DNA of 64,000 nt from Aquipseudomonas alcaligenes (GTDB taxonomy: Bacteria > Pseudomonadota > Gammaproteobacteria > Pseudomonadales > Pseudomonadaceae). The notes beneath the pieces are model-generated. The model was not told where the DNA came from. It saw only the letters and a program-made list of their open reading frames with translations, and did not search any database. Location of the stretch: contig NZ_QJRX01000001.1 in the NCBI RefSeq assembly GCF_003205495.1, positions 186,001 through 250,000 on the forward strand. The letters run 5' to 3'. Position 1 is the first letter of the stretch. Every line of letters starts with the position of its first letter. This document shows, one piece after another, positions 57,025-64,000 of the stretch. The position numbers and the translations under genes were made by a program.

Positions 57025-58044
57025 ATGACCTCATCCGCCGACCTGCCGCTGACCCACTCCGCCACCCTGCGCCTGCTGCTGTACGAGGCGCTGGATGCGC
57101 TCGGCTTCGAGCCGGGGGAGATCTACCGGCGCGCCTTCCGCGACATCCCGCTGGGCCCGCCGAGCAGCGCGGCGCGCGAGCCCCACGACCTGGCGCCGCC
57201 GTTCTGGCAGGCGCTGCCGCGGCTGACCGGCGACCCCGACATCGGCCTGCATCTGGGCGAGCGCATGCAGCCACGGCCGCTGGATGTGGTCAGTTACCTG
57301 CAGCTGGCCAGCCGCGACCTGCGCGAGGCGCTGCAGGTGTTCGTGCGCTACCAGCACATCATTTCCGGCGGTTTCGCCGCGGCGCTGCAGGTGCAGGGCG
57401 AGCGCGCGCGGCTGATCATCGACCTCAACTACCTGGGGCACGGCTCGCTGCGCCAGCAGATGGAGTGCCTGGCGGTGCTGTTCGGCAAGCACCTGGCGCA
57501 GCTGTGCGGCCAGCCGGTGCCACTGCTCGGCCTGAGCCTGCGCCACAGCGCGCCGCGGCGGCTGCACGAGCATCGCCGGCTGTTCGGCCTGACCCCGTGC
57601 TTCGACGCCGAGCACGATGCCCTGGAGTTCCCGGCGGCGCTCCTCGACAGGCCGTCGCGCAATGCCGCACCGGCGATCTTCGCCGTGCTGCGCCGGCACG
57701 CCGACGAGCAGCTGACCGAGCTGGCCGGCAACTCGCTGGTCAACCGGGTGCGCTACTGGCAGGCCGGCCAGCTGGGCAGCGGACGCTGCGATCTGGCCGC
57801 TTGCGCACAGGCGCTGGGCAGCACGCCGGCGGCCCTGCAGCGCGGCCTGCTGGCGCGTGGCACGGGCTTTCGCCCGCTGCTCGAGGAGTTGCGCCGGCAG
57901 CGTTCGCTGACCCTGCTGGGCGAGGGCCGCGGCATCCGCGAGGTGGCCAGGGCCTGCGGCTTCGCCGAGCTGTCGCCCTTCTACCGCGCGTTCCGTCGCT
58001 GGTGGGGCTGCACCCCGGCACAGTGGCAGGCGCGCCGGGGCTGA
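57025..58044 (+). CDS. AraC-family transcriptional regulator
   Basis: A 339-residue regulator with an N-terminal arabinose-binding-like region (RPLDVVSYLQLASRDLREALQVFVRYQ) of the OruR/ArgR type and a C-terminal double helix-turn-helix (DLAACAQALGSTPAALQRGL..GRGIREVARACGFAELSPFYRAFRRWWGCTPAQW). I chose ATG 57025 (MTSSADLP); ATG 56950 would add 25 residues. Divergent from the acylase with a 94-bp gap, which makes the acylase a likely target. Confidence 0.86.
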   Translation: MTSSADLPLTHSATLRLLLYEALDALGFEPGEIYRRAFRDIPLGPPSSAAREPHDLAPPFWQALPRLTGDPDIGLHLGERMQPRPLDVVSYLQLASRDLREALQVFVRYQHIISGGFAAALQVQGERARLIIDLNYLGHGSLRQQMECLAVLFGKHLAQLCGQPVPLLGLSLRHSAPRRLHEHRRLFGLTPCFDAEHDALEFPAALLDRPSRNAAPAIFAVLRRHADEQLTELAGNSLVNRVRYWQAGQLGSGRCDLAACAQALGSTPAALQRGLLARGTGFRPLLEELRRQRSLTLLGEGRGIREVARACGFAELSPFYRAFRRWWGCTPAQWQARRG

Positions 58045-58050
58045 AACGCA

Positions 58051-58074
58051 AAAGGGAGGCCGAGGCCTCCCTTT
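58051..58074. terminator. Hairpin terminator between AraC and serA genes
   Basis: AAAGGGAGGCC-GA-GGCCTCCCTTT is a perfect 11-bp stem with a two-base loop. Short T/A tracts flank both sides, so it may serve both convergent genes. Confidence 0.75.
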
Positions 58075-58130
58075 CGATTCATCCCCAAACAGCGCTACAG
58101 CGTGTCGCGCAGTAGCGCTGCGGGCTGTTT

Positions 58131-59360
58131 TTAGAACAGCACGCGGCTGCGGATGGTGCCGGTGACGTGCTGCAGCTTCTCCAGCGCCAGGTCGGAGTAC
58201 TCGGCGTCGACGTCGATCACCACGTAGCCGACCTTGTCGTTGGTCTGCAGGAACTGGCCGGAGATGTTGATGCCGTTGTCGGCGAACACCTTGTTGATCT
58301 CGCTCATCACGCCCGGCACGTTCTGGTGGATGTGCAGCAGGCGGTGCTTGCCCGGGTGCGCCGGCAGGGCGACTTCCGGGAAGTTCACGGAGGACACCGA
58401 AGTACCGTTGTCACTGTACTTGACCAGCTTCTCGGCCACTTCCAGGCCGATGTTGGCCTGCGCCTCGGCGGTGGAGCCGCCGATGTGCGGGGTCAGGATC
58501 ACGCGATCCAGGCCGCGCAGCGGGCTCTCGAACTCTTCGTCGTTGGACTTGGGCTCGACCGGGAACACGTCGATGGCGGCGCCGATCAGATGCTCGTCCT
58601 TGATCGCCTGGGCCAGGTGGTCCAGCTCGACCACGGTGCCGCGGGCGGCGTTGATCAGGATGCCGCCCTTCTTCATGGCACGGATTTCCTTCTCGCCGAT
58701 CATCCACTGGGTGGACGGCAGCTCCGGCACGTGCAGCGACACGATGTCGCACAGGCCCAGCAGCTCGTGCAGGTTGCCGATCTGGGTGGCGTTGCCCAGC
58801 GGCAGCTTGGTCACGGTGTCGTAGAAGAACACCTGCATGCCCAGGGCCTCGGCCAGCACCGAGAGCTGGGTGCCGATCGAGCCGTAGCCGACGATGCCGA
58901 GCTTCTTGCCGCGGATCTCGAAGGAGTTGGCCGCCGACTTGATCCAGCCGCCGCGGTGGCAGGAGGCGTTCTTCTCGGGGATGCCGCGCAGCAGCAGGAT
59001 GGCCTCGGCCAGCACCAGCTCGGCCACCGAGCGGGTGTTGGAATAGGGCGCGTTGAACACGGCGATGCCGCGCTCGCGGGCGGCGTCCAGGTCGACCTGG
59101 TTGGTACCGATGCAGAAGCAGCCGACGGCGACCAGCTTCTTGGCGCAGTCGAAGACCTCGGCGGTCAGCTGGGTGCGCGAGCGGATGCCGACGAAGTGGG
59201 CATCGGCGATCTTCTCTTTCAGCTCGTCGCCGGACAGCGCGCCCTTGAGGTACTCGATGTTGGTGTAGCCAGCGGCCTTCAGGGTGTCGACGGCGTTCTG
59301 GTGCACGCCTTCCAGCAGAAGGAACTTGATCTTGCTCTTGTCGAGAGAGGTCTTGCTCAT
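58131..59360 (-). CDS. serA: D-3-phosphoglycerate dehydrogenase SerA
   Basis: A 409-residue dehydrogenase of serine synthesis. The NAD motif is GYGSIG (158-163), and catalytic-region segments VVELDHLA and LTPHIGGSTAEAQANIG are present; the C-terminal ACT domain (~335-409) is for serine feedback. SerA can also reduce 2-oxoglutarate to D-2-hydroxyglutarate, regenerating NAD+. It is divergent from a D-2-hydroxyglutarate dehydrogenase gene, the known coupled pair in Pseudomonas. The gap contains a 16-bp palindrome. Confidence 0.96.
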   Translation of the reverse strand: MSKTSLDKSKIKFLLLEGVHQNAVDTLKAAGYTNIEYLKGALSGDELKEKIADAHFVGIRSRTQLTAEVFDCAKKLVAVGCFCIGTNQVDLDAARERGIAVFNAPYSNTRSVAELVLAEAILLLRGIPEKNASCHRGGWIKSAANSFEIRGKKLGIVGYGSIGTQLSVLAEALGMQVFFYDTVTKLPLGNATQIGNLHELLGLCDIVSLHVPELPSTQWMIGEKEIRAMKKGGILINAARGTVVELDHLAQAIKDEHLIGAAIDVFPVEPKSNDEEFESPLRGLDRVILTPHIGGSTAEAQANIGLEVAEKLVKYSDNGTSVSSVNFPEVALPAHPGKHRLLHIHQNVPGVMSEINKVFADNGINISGQFLQTNDKVGYVVIDVDAEYSDLALEKLQHVTGTIRSRVLF

Positions 59361-59447
59361 CGGAGTACCTGTGGTCCCACAAAAAGTGTCAGGAAAGCGG
59401 CCGCGGCCGGGCCCGCGGATCGGCTCGGGGGCACGATTGGCGGGGTG

Positions 59448-59463
59448 CGTATGCTAGCATACG
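59448..59463. promoter_or_regulatory. 16-bp perfect palindrome, candidate operator in the serA-D2HGDH gap
   Basis: CGTATGCTAGCATACG is fully self-complementary. It lies 87 bp upstream of the serA start and 73 bp upstream of the dehydrogenase start. The shape suits a homodimeric regulator, and TATGCT would be a possible -10 on either strand. No good -35 partner was found, so an operator is the better guess. Confidence 0.55.
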
Positions 59464-59536
59464 AGCCCCGCGAAACGCCCACCCCTGACCGATGAAGCGT
59501 TCTCAGGGTGACCATGAATCGTTTGAGAGTTCCCAG

Positions 59537-60931
59537 ATGACCAATCCTGCCCTGATCGACGAGCTGAAGACCCTGGTGGAGCCCGGCAAGGTGCTGACCG
59601 ATGCCGATTCCCTCAACGCCTACGGCAAGGATTGGACCAAGCACTTCGCCCCGGCGCCGTCCGCCATCGTCTTCCCCAAGACCATCGAGCAGGTGCAGGC
59701 CATCGTGCGCTGGGCCAACGCCCACAAGGTCGCCCTGGTGCCCTCCGGCGGCCGCACCGGCCTGTCCGCCGCCGCCGTGGCGGCCAACGGCGAGGTGGTG
59801 GTGGCGTTCGACTACATGAACCAGATCCTCGCCTTCAACGAGTACGACCGCACCGTGGTGTGCCAGCCGGGCGTGGTGACCAAGCAGCTGCAGCTGTTCG
59901 CCGAGGACAAGGGCCTGTACTACCCGGTGGACTTCGCCTCCTCCGGCTCCAGCCAGCTGGGCGGCAACATCGGCACCAATGCCGGCGGGATCAAGGTGAT
60001 CCGCTACGGCATGACCCGCAACTGGGTGGCCGGCCTCAAGGTGGTCACCGGCACCGGCGAGCTGCTGGAGCTGAACCGCGACCTGATCAAGAACGCCACC
60101 GGCTACGACATGCGCCAGCTGTTCATCGGCGCCGAAGGCACCCTGGGCTTCGTCGTGGAAGCCACCATGCGCCTGGAGCGCGCGCCGAAGAATCTCACCG
60201 CGATGGTCCTCGGCACCCCGGACTTCGACTCGATCATGCCGGTGCTGCACGCCTTCCAGGGCAAGCTGGACCTGACCGCCTTCGAGTTCTTCTCCGACAA
60301 GGCGCTGGCCAAGATCCTGGCCCGCGGCGACGTGCCGCCGGCCTTCGACACCGACTGCCCGTTCTACGCCCTGCTGGAGTTCGAGGCGACCACCGAGGAA
60401 GTGGCCAACCAGGCCCTGGAGACCTTCGAGCACTGCGTCGAGCAGGGCTGGGTGCTGGACGGCGTGATGAGCCAGAGCCAGCAGCAGCTGGAGAACCTGT
60501 GGAAGCTGCGCGAGTACATCTCCGAGACCATCAGCCACTGGACCCCGTACAAGAACGACATCTCGGTCACCGTCGGCCAGGTGCCGGCCTTCCTGCACGA
60601 CATCGACCGCATTGTCGGGGAGAACTACCCAGACTTCGAGGTGATCTGGTTCGGCCATATCGGCGACGGCAACCTGCACCTGAATATCCTCAAGCCGGAG
60701 AACCTGTCCAAGGACGAGTTCTTCGCCAAGTGCGCGATCGTCAACCAGTGGGTGTTCGAGACCGTACAGAAGTACAACGGCTCCATCTCCGCCGAGCACG
60801 GCGTGGGCATGACCAAGCGCGACTACCTGCACTACAGCCGCTCGGAAGCGGAGATCGGCTACATGAAGGCGATCAAGGCGGTGTTCGACCCGAACGGCAT
60901 CATGAATCCTGGGAAAATTTTCCCCGTCTGA
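59537..60931 (+). CDS. FAD-binding D-2-hydroxyglutarate dehydrogenase (candidate)
   Basis: A 464-residue flavoprotein of the VAO/PCMH oxidase family. The FAD-binding N-terminal region shows LVPSGGRTGLSAAAV and SSGSSQLGGNIGTNAGGIKVIRYG, with an HGVGMTKRDYL motif at the C-terminus and GHIGDGNLHLN for the metal/substrate His. D2HGDH oxidises D-2-hydroxyglutarate made by SerA and passes electrons to ETF. The divergent serA pairing supports this role; D-lactate/glycolate oxidase subunits are the alternative. I chose ATG 59537 (MTNPALIDE). A palindromic repeat fills the space after it. Confidence 0.88.
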   Translation: MTNPALIDELKTLVEPGKVLTDADSLNAYGKDWTKHFAPAPSAIVFPKTIEQVQAIVRWANAHKVALVPSGGRTGLSAAAVAANGEVVVAFDYMNQILAFNEYDRTVVCQPGVVTKQLQLFAEDKGLYYPVDFASSGSSQLGGNIGTNAGGIKVIRYGMTRNWVAGLKVVTGTGELLELNRDLIKNATGYDMRQLFIGAEGTLGFVVEATMRLERAPKNLTAMVLGTPDFDSIMPVLHAFQGKLDLTAFEFFSDKALAKILARGDVPPAFDTDCPFYALLEFEATTEEVANQALETFEHCVEQGWVLDGVMSQSQQQLENLWKLREYISETISHWTPYKNDISVTVGQVPAFLHDIDRIVGENYPDFEVIWFGHIGDGNLHLNILKPENLSKDEFFAKCAIVNQWVFETVQKYNGSISAEHGVGMTKRDYLHYSRSEAEIGYMKAIKAVFDPNGIMNPGKIFPV

Positions 60932-60934
60932 ATC

Positions 60935-60987
60935 CGTAGGGCGGGTGAAACCCGCCAGGACAGCTTGCGGGTTTCACCCGCCCTACG
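60935..60987. repeat. Complete GTAGGGCGGGTGAAACCCGC palindromic repeat
   Basis: Two perfect 21-bp arms with an 11-base spacer start three bases after the preceding stop codon and end ten bases before the FAH start. It fills the gap, and GAGG at its right edge could act as the ribosome site for the next gene. The shape fits REP-like mobile palindromes of Pseudomonas. Related copies are at 41211 and 62684. Confidence 0.85.
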
Positions 60988-60997
60988 AGGCATGAGC

Positions 60998-61663
60998 ATG
61001 AGCTACCAGCACCAGTACATCGACGGCACCCCTATCCACTTCCCGCTGGGCAAGGTGGTCTGCGTCGGGCGCAACTATGCCGAGCACGCCGCCGAGCTGA
61101 ACAACCCGATCCCCAGCGAGCCGCTGCTGTTCATCAAGCCCGGCAGCTGCACCGTGCCAATGGATGACGGCTTCGTCATTCCGCAGGAGCGCGGCGCCGT
61201 GCACTTCGAGGCGGAAATCGCCGTGCTGATCGGCAAGCCGCTGTCGAAGCAGCCGAGCGAAGAGGAAGTGCGCGACGCCATCTCCGGCTACGCCCCGGCC
61301 CTGGACCTGACCCTGCGTGACGTGCAGGCCAAGCTCAAGGAGAAGGGCCTGCCCTGGGAACTGGCCAAGAGCTTCGACGGTGCCTATGTACTGGCCCCCT
61401 TCGTCGCCGCGGACGCGGTGGAAGACGTGCGCGACATCGGCATCCGCCTGAGCATCGACGGCCAGCTGCGCCAGGACGGCAACAGCCGCGACATGCTCAA
61501 CCCGATCATCCCGCTGATCCAGCACATCGCCGGCCACTTCAGCCTGCAACCGGGCGACGTGGTCTCCACCGGCACCCCGGCCGGCGTCAGCCCGCTGACC
61601 AGCGGCGAAAGCCTGGAGATCGAACTGGTCGGTCTGGCGCGTTTCGCCACTCGCGTCCTCTGA
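60998..61663 (+). CDS. Fumarylacetoacetate hydrolase-family protein
   Basis: A 221-residue FAH-family metalloenzyme, related to acylpyruvate hydrolases and oxaloacetate tautomerases. Signatures are VVCVGRNYAEHAAEL, PLLFIKPGSC, HFEAEIAVLIG with Glu metal ligands, GYAPALDLTLRD and VVSTGTPAGVSPL. I chose ATG 60998 (MSYQHQY), with GAGG upstream; ATG 60992 is two codons earlier. The exact substrate is unknown. Probably downstream of the D2HGDH gene in one transcript unless the repeat stops it. Confidence 0.87.
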   Translation: MSYQHQYIDGTPIHFPLGKVVCVGRNYAEHAAELNNPIPSEPLLFIKPGSCTVPMDDGFVIPQERGAVHFEAEIAVLIGKPLSKQPSEEEVRDAISGYAPALDLTLRDVQAKLKEKGLPWELAKSFDGAYVLAPFVAADAVEDVRDIGIRLSIDGQLRQDGNSRDMLNPIIPLIQHIAGHFSLQPGDVVSTGTPAGVSPLTSGESLEIELVGLARFATRVL

Positions 61664-61752
61664 GAACACGCGGCGGACCATTCCGCCGCACTTCACAGAA
61701 CTTTCACCCCTGCCAAGTAGTCTGAGAGGCTCGACCTCCCGAGCAGTATTCG

Positions 61753-62682
61753 ATGCCTCTCGCCCTATCCCTGCCGCGCCGACGCCGCCTGACCCTGGCG
61801 TTGGTCATCGCCCTCGCCTGCACCGCCGCCCTGACCCGTTACCTGCACTGGGACGACCGTACCCTGCTCTGGCTCAAGGAGCAGCAGATGCCCGCCGCCG
61901 AGCGTGCCGCCAGCATCTGGCTGCCCGGCTACAGCGCCAGCATCGAGGGCAAGCCGCTGGCCGGCCTGGAGAACGACGAGGCCTCCGACCTGGCCTACAG
62001 CCCGCTCACCGGCACCCTGTTCACCGTCACCGGCAAGTTGCCGATGCTGGTCGAGCTGAGCCGCAGCGGCGAAGTGCTGCGGCGCATCGCCCTCAAGGGC
62101 TTCGCCAATCCGGAAGGTGTGGCCGTGCTGGAAAACGGCATGATCGCGCTGACCGACGAGCGCAAGCGCAACCTGTCGATCTTCGAGCTGGACCCGCAGA
62201 CCCGCGAACTCGACCTGGCCGACGCCAAGCCCTTCGACCTGGGCTTCCCGGACGCCGGCAACAAGGGCTTCGAGGGCATCGCCTGGGACCCGGCGCAGCA
62301 GCGTCTGCTGCTGGGCAAGGAGCGCGCCCCCACCGCCATGTTCAGCCTGGGCAGCGACGGCCAGCGCCTGCTCGACCAGGAGCTGCGACCGCTGCCGAGC
62401 TACGGCCTGGGCATGCGCAACCTGTCGGCGCTCAGCGTCGACCCGCGCACCGGTCATATCCTCGCCCTTTCCGCCCAGTCGCGCCTGCTGCTGGAGCTGG
62501 ACGAGAAGGGCGAGCCGGTCAGCTTCATCAGCCTGCTCGGCGGCCAGAGCGGCCTGGAAAGCCGCATCCCACGCGCCGAAGGCGTGGCCATGGACGAGGA
62601 AGGCACCATCTACATGGTCAGCGAGCCGAACCTGTTCTACGTGTTCCGCAAGGATGAGCCCTTCACCGCACCGCAAGGCTGA
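61753..62682 (+). CDS. SdiA-regulated/YjiK-like exported protein
   Basis: A 309-residue protein with an N-terminal anchor (RRLTLALVIALACTAALTRYL) and a beta-propeller-like body of repeated blades, such as ASDLAYSPLTGTLFTVTGK, GFEGIAWDPAQQRLLLGKE and RAEGVAMDEEGTIYMVSE. This matches the SdiA-regulated (YjiK) family, which has no settled function. A convergent repeat separates it from the amidohydrolase. Confidence 0.82.
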   Translation: MPLALSLPRRRRLTLALVIALACTAALTRYLHWDDRTLLWLKEQQMPAAERAASIWLPGYSASIEGKPLAGLENDEASDLAYSPLTGTLFTVTGKLPMLVELSRSGEVLRRIALKGFANPEGVAVLENGMIALTDERKRNLSIFELDPQTRELDLADAKPFDLGFPDAGNKGFEGIAWDPAQQRLLLGKERAPTAMFSLGSDGQRLLDQELRPLPSYGLGMRNLSALSVDPRTGHILALSAQSRLLLELDEKGEPVSFISLLGGQSGLESRIPRAEGVAMDEEGTIYMVSEPNLFYVFRKDEPFTAPQG

Positions 62683-62683
62683 G

Positions 62684-62749
62684 CGTAGGGCGGGTGCAAC
62701 CCGCGCGGCACATCGCTACGGAAGAGCCGCGGGTTTCGCCCGCCCTACG
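62684..62749. repeat. Second palindromic repeat of the GTAGGGCGGGTGAAACCCGC family
   Basis: Arms of 22 bases (two mismatches) separated by 22 bases fill the gap between two convergent genes almost exactly: it begins one base after one stop codon and ends two bases before the other. As an RNA it would form a strong hairpin and could end transcription from both sides. Confidence 0.8.
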
Positions 62750-62751
62750 AC

Positions 62752-63786
62752 TCAGCGCACGACGCTGTCGAAGCCCTGCAGTACGTTGATCGCGTTGATG
62801 CCGATCTCCTCCACCGCATAACCACCTTCCATCACGAACAGGGTCTGCAGACCCAGCGCGCCGATAACTTCGCCCATGCGCAGGTAGTCCGGGCTGTCCA
62901 GCTTGAACTGCGAGATCGGGTCTTCCTTGAAGGTATCCACCCCCAGCGAGACGATCAGCGCATCCGGCGCATAGGCGGCGATCTGCCGGCAGGCGGCGGC
63001 CAGCGCCAGGCTCCAGGCCGACCAGTCGCTGCCGGCGGCCAGCGGGTAGTTGAAGTTGAAGCCGCGACCGACGCCCTCGCCCTTCTCGTCGGCATAGCCG
63101 AGGAAGAACGGGTACTCGAAGCGCGGGTCGCCGTGAATCGAGGTGAACAGCACGTCGGCACGGTCGTAGAAGATGTCCTGGGTGCCGTTGCCGTGGTGAT
63201 AGTCGACATCGAGGATGGCCACCCGGCTGGCGCCCTGGTCGAGCATGGCCTGGGCGGCGATGGCGGCGTTGTTGAAGTAGCAGTAGCCGCCCATGTAGTC
63301 GGCCGCAGCATGGTGGCCCGGCGGCCGGCACAGCGAGAACACCCCGCGCGCGCCCTTGGCCAGCTCGGCCTGACCAGTCAGTGCGACGTTCACCGAGCTG
63401 CTCACCGCCTGCCAGGTGCCGGCGGTGATCGGCACGCCAGCGTCGAAGCTGTAGTAGCCGAACTTGCCGTCGATGCAGTCCGGAATGGTCTGGCGCAGGC
63501 GGCGGTTGGGCCAGGTGAACGGCAGCATGTCGTAGTCGCGACCCAGGGCCTGCCATTCGGCCCAGGCATCCCTGAGAAAATGCACGAAGCCTTCGTCGTG
63601 CACCCGCAGGATCGGCGCCAGGCCGAACTCGCGCGGCGCCGCCACCTCGCCCAGCTTCACCTTCTGCGCCCGCGCCAGCACCATGTCGGCGCGGCTGGGT
63701 TTCTCGAAGCAGGGCGTGAGCTGGCCGTCGATCAGCTCGAACTTGCCGTGGTGCAGGTGATGGTCGTCGCTGTAGATCGTCAGCAT
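62752..63786 (-). CDS. aphB: Acetylpolyamine amidohydrolase, second paralogue (AphB-like)
   Basis: A 344-residue HDAC-fold zinc hydrolase closely similar to the enzyme at 32743. It begins MLTIYSDDHHLHHG, with RPPGHHAAADYMGGYCYFNN, ILDVDYHHGNGT and SLGVDTFKEDP in the same positions, so all the zinc and catalytic residues are kept. ATG 63786 was chosen over the frame from 63924 because the family starts here. Substrate range may differ from its paralogue; the symbol rests on my memory that this neighbourhood holds aphB in P. aeruginosa. Confidence 0.86.
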   Translation of the reverse strand: MLTIYSDDHHLHHGKFELIDGQLTPCFEKPSRADMVLARAQKVKLGEVAAPREFGLAPILRVHDEGFVHFLRDAWAEWQALGRDYDMLPFTWPNRRLRQTIPDCIDGKFGYYSFDAGVPITAGTWQAVSSSVNVALTGQAELAKGARGVFSLCRPPGHHAAADYMGGYCYFNNAAIAAQAMLDQGASRVAILDVDYHHGNGTQDIFYDRADVLFTSIHGDPRFEYPFFLGYADEKGEGVGRGFNFNYPLAAGSDWSAWSLALAAACRQIAAYAPDALIVSLGVDTFKEDPISQFKLDSPDYLRMGEVIGALGLQTLFVMEGGYAVEEIGINAINVLQGFDSVVR

Positions 63787-64000
63787 GGGCGGCTCTCCGA
63801 AGGCATGTGGATCCGTGGACGTGCGGGGCGGACAGCCCTTTCCCGGCGGGACTGGGCCCCGGCCTGGTGGCTGCGCACTGCAGAGCCGAGATCGTCCCGC
63901 CATCCACAACTCAGGTATAACCAATTGTTTTTATTGGCAATTAATAGAAATCGAGGACCAGGGCCCTGGCATCGATTCTAGGCAGCGCGGCGCTTGCGAC
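63787..64000 (-). promoter_or_regulatory. Upstream region of aphB-like gene with an AT-rich inverted repeat
   Basis: No gene is seen in these 214 bases. An AT-rich island holds CCAAT-N7-ATTGG (63921-63937), and TTGCCA followed 15 bases later by TATACC would be a weak promoter overlapping it. A regulator could bind the dyad. The rest is GC-rich without signals. Confidence 0.4.

Noticed and set aside
57025..57060. Alternative idea that a lux-type quorum gene lies next to the HacB acylase
   Set aside because: The neighbouring gene is clearly AraC-type; no LuxI or LuxR features occur in the window.
58131..59360. serA gene being a 2-hydroxyacid dehydrogenase of another kind
   Set aside because: ACT domain at the C-terminus and E. 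coli-like length support SerA.

Overview
The window looks like a chromosomal segment of a high-GC Pseudomonas (gammaproteobacterium). The spu polyamine locus, the serA/FAD-dehydrogenase divergon, a hacB-like acylase, and the folA, thyA, lgt, ilvD and mutM cluster match, from memory, gene neighbourhoods of P. aeruginosa, but in a rearranged order. I therefore infer a relative rather than P. aeruginosa itself. No phage, transposase, CRISPR array, rRNA or tRNA gene was recognised.

Layout: (1) 1-12000, minus strand: a two-partner secretion locus with a TpsB outer-membrane transporter, a ~3,180-residue haemagglutinin-type TpsA exoprotein ending in an alpha/beta-hydrolase-like module (GHSQGG), and a downstream lipoprotein whose ATG overlaps the TpsA stop codon and which runs off the window edge. 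This resembles an effector/immunity arrangement and is the most interesting part of the window. (2) 12.1-24.1 kb: spuABCDEFGH (polyamine gamma-glutamylation catabolism plus a PotFGHI-type ABC importer), divergent spuI, and an orphan polyamine-binding protein. The spuA-spuI gap carries a large perfect inverted repeat that I propose as the operator. (3) 24.2-34.9 kb: amino-acid and polyamine metabolism: a family-3 binding protein, LysR/aspA, an XRE regulator, an AGCS Na+/amino-acid symporter, a GNAT protein, asparaginase, glutaminase, an acetylpolyamine amidohydrolase and another polyamine-binding protein. (4) 35-51 kb: housekeeping and conserved genes: a PlsC-type acyltransferase, mutM, an HDOD protein, an RlmI-type methyltransferase, ilvD, a phosphoesterase, a YitT protein, folA, a diguanylate cyclase, a DUF2868/GTPase pair, thyA, lgt, a TSUP permease, an NRDE protein and a thioredoxin-like protein. 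(5) 51-64 kb: a hydrolase, conserved hypothetical proteins, a 2OG-Fe(II) oxygenase, a HacB-type acylase with a divergent AraC regulator, serA divergent from D-2-hydroxyglutarate dehydrogenase around a 16-bp palindrome, an FAH-family protein, a YjiK-like protein and a second acetylpolyamine amidohydrolase.

The genes share a strong nitrogen theme. Polyamines are bound by four PotF-like proteins, imported by SpuFGH, deacetylated by two HDAC-fold enzymes, and degraded through gamma-glutamyl intermediates by SpuI/SpuB, SpuC and SpuA. Asparagine, glutamine and aspartate are deamidated or deaminated next door. Intergenic space is small: no gap exceeds 300 bases, several convergent genes overlap by 4-19 bp, and two gaps are filled almost completely by a GTAGGGCGGGTGAAACCCGC palindromic repeat.
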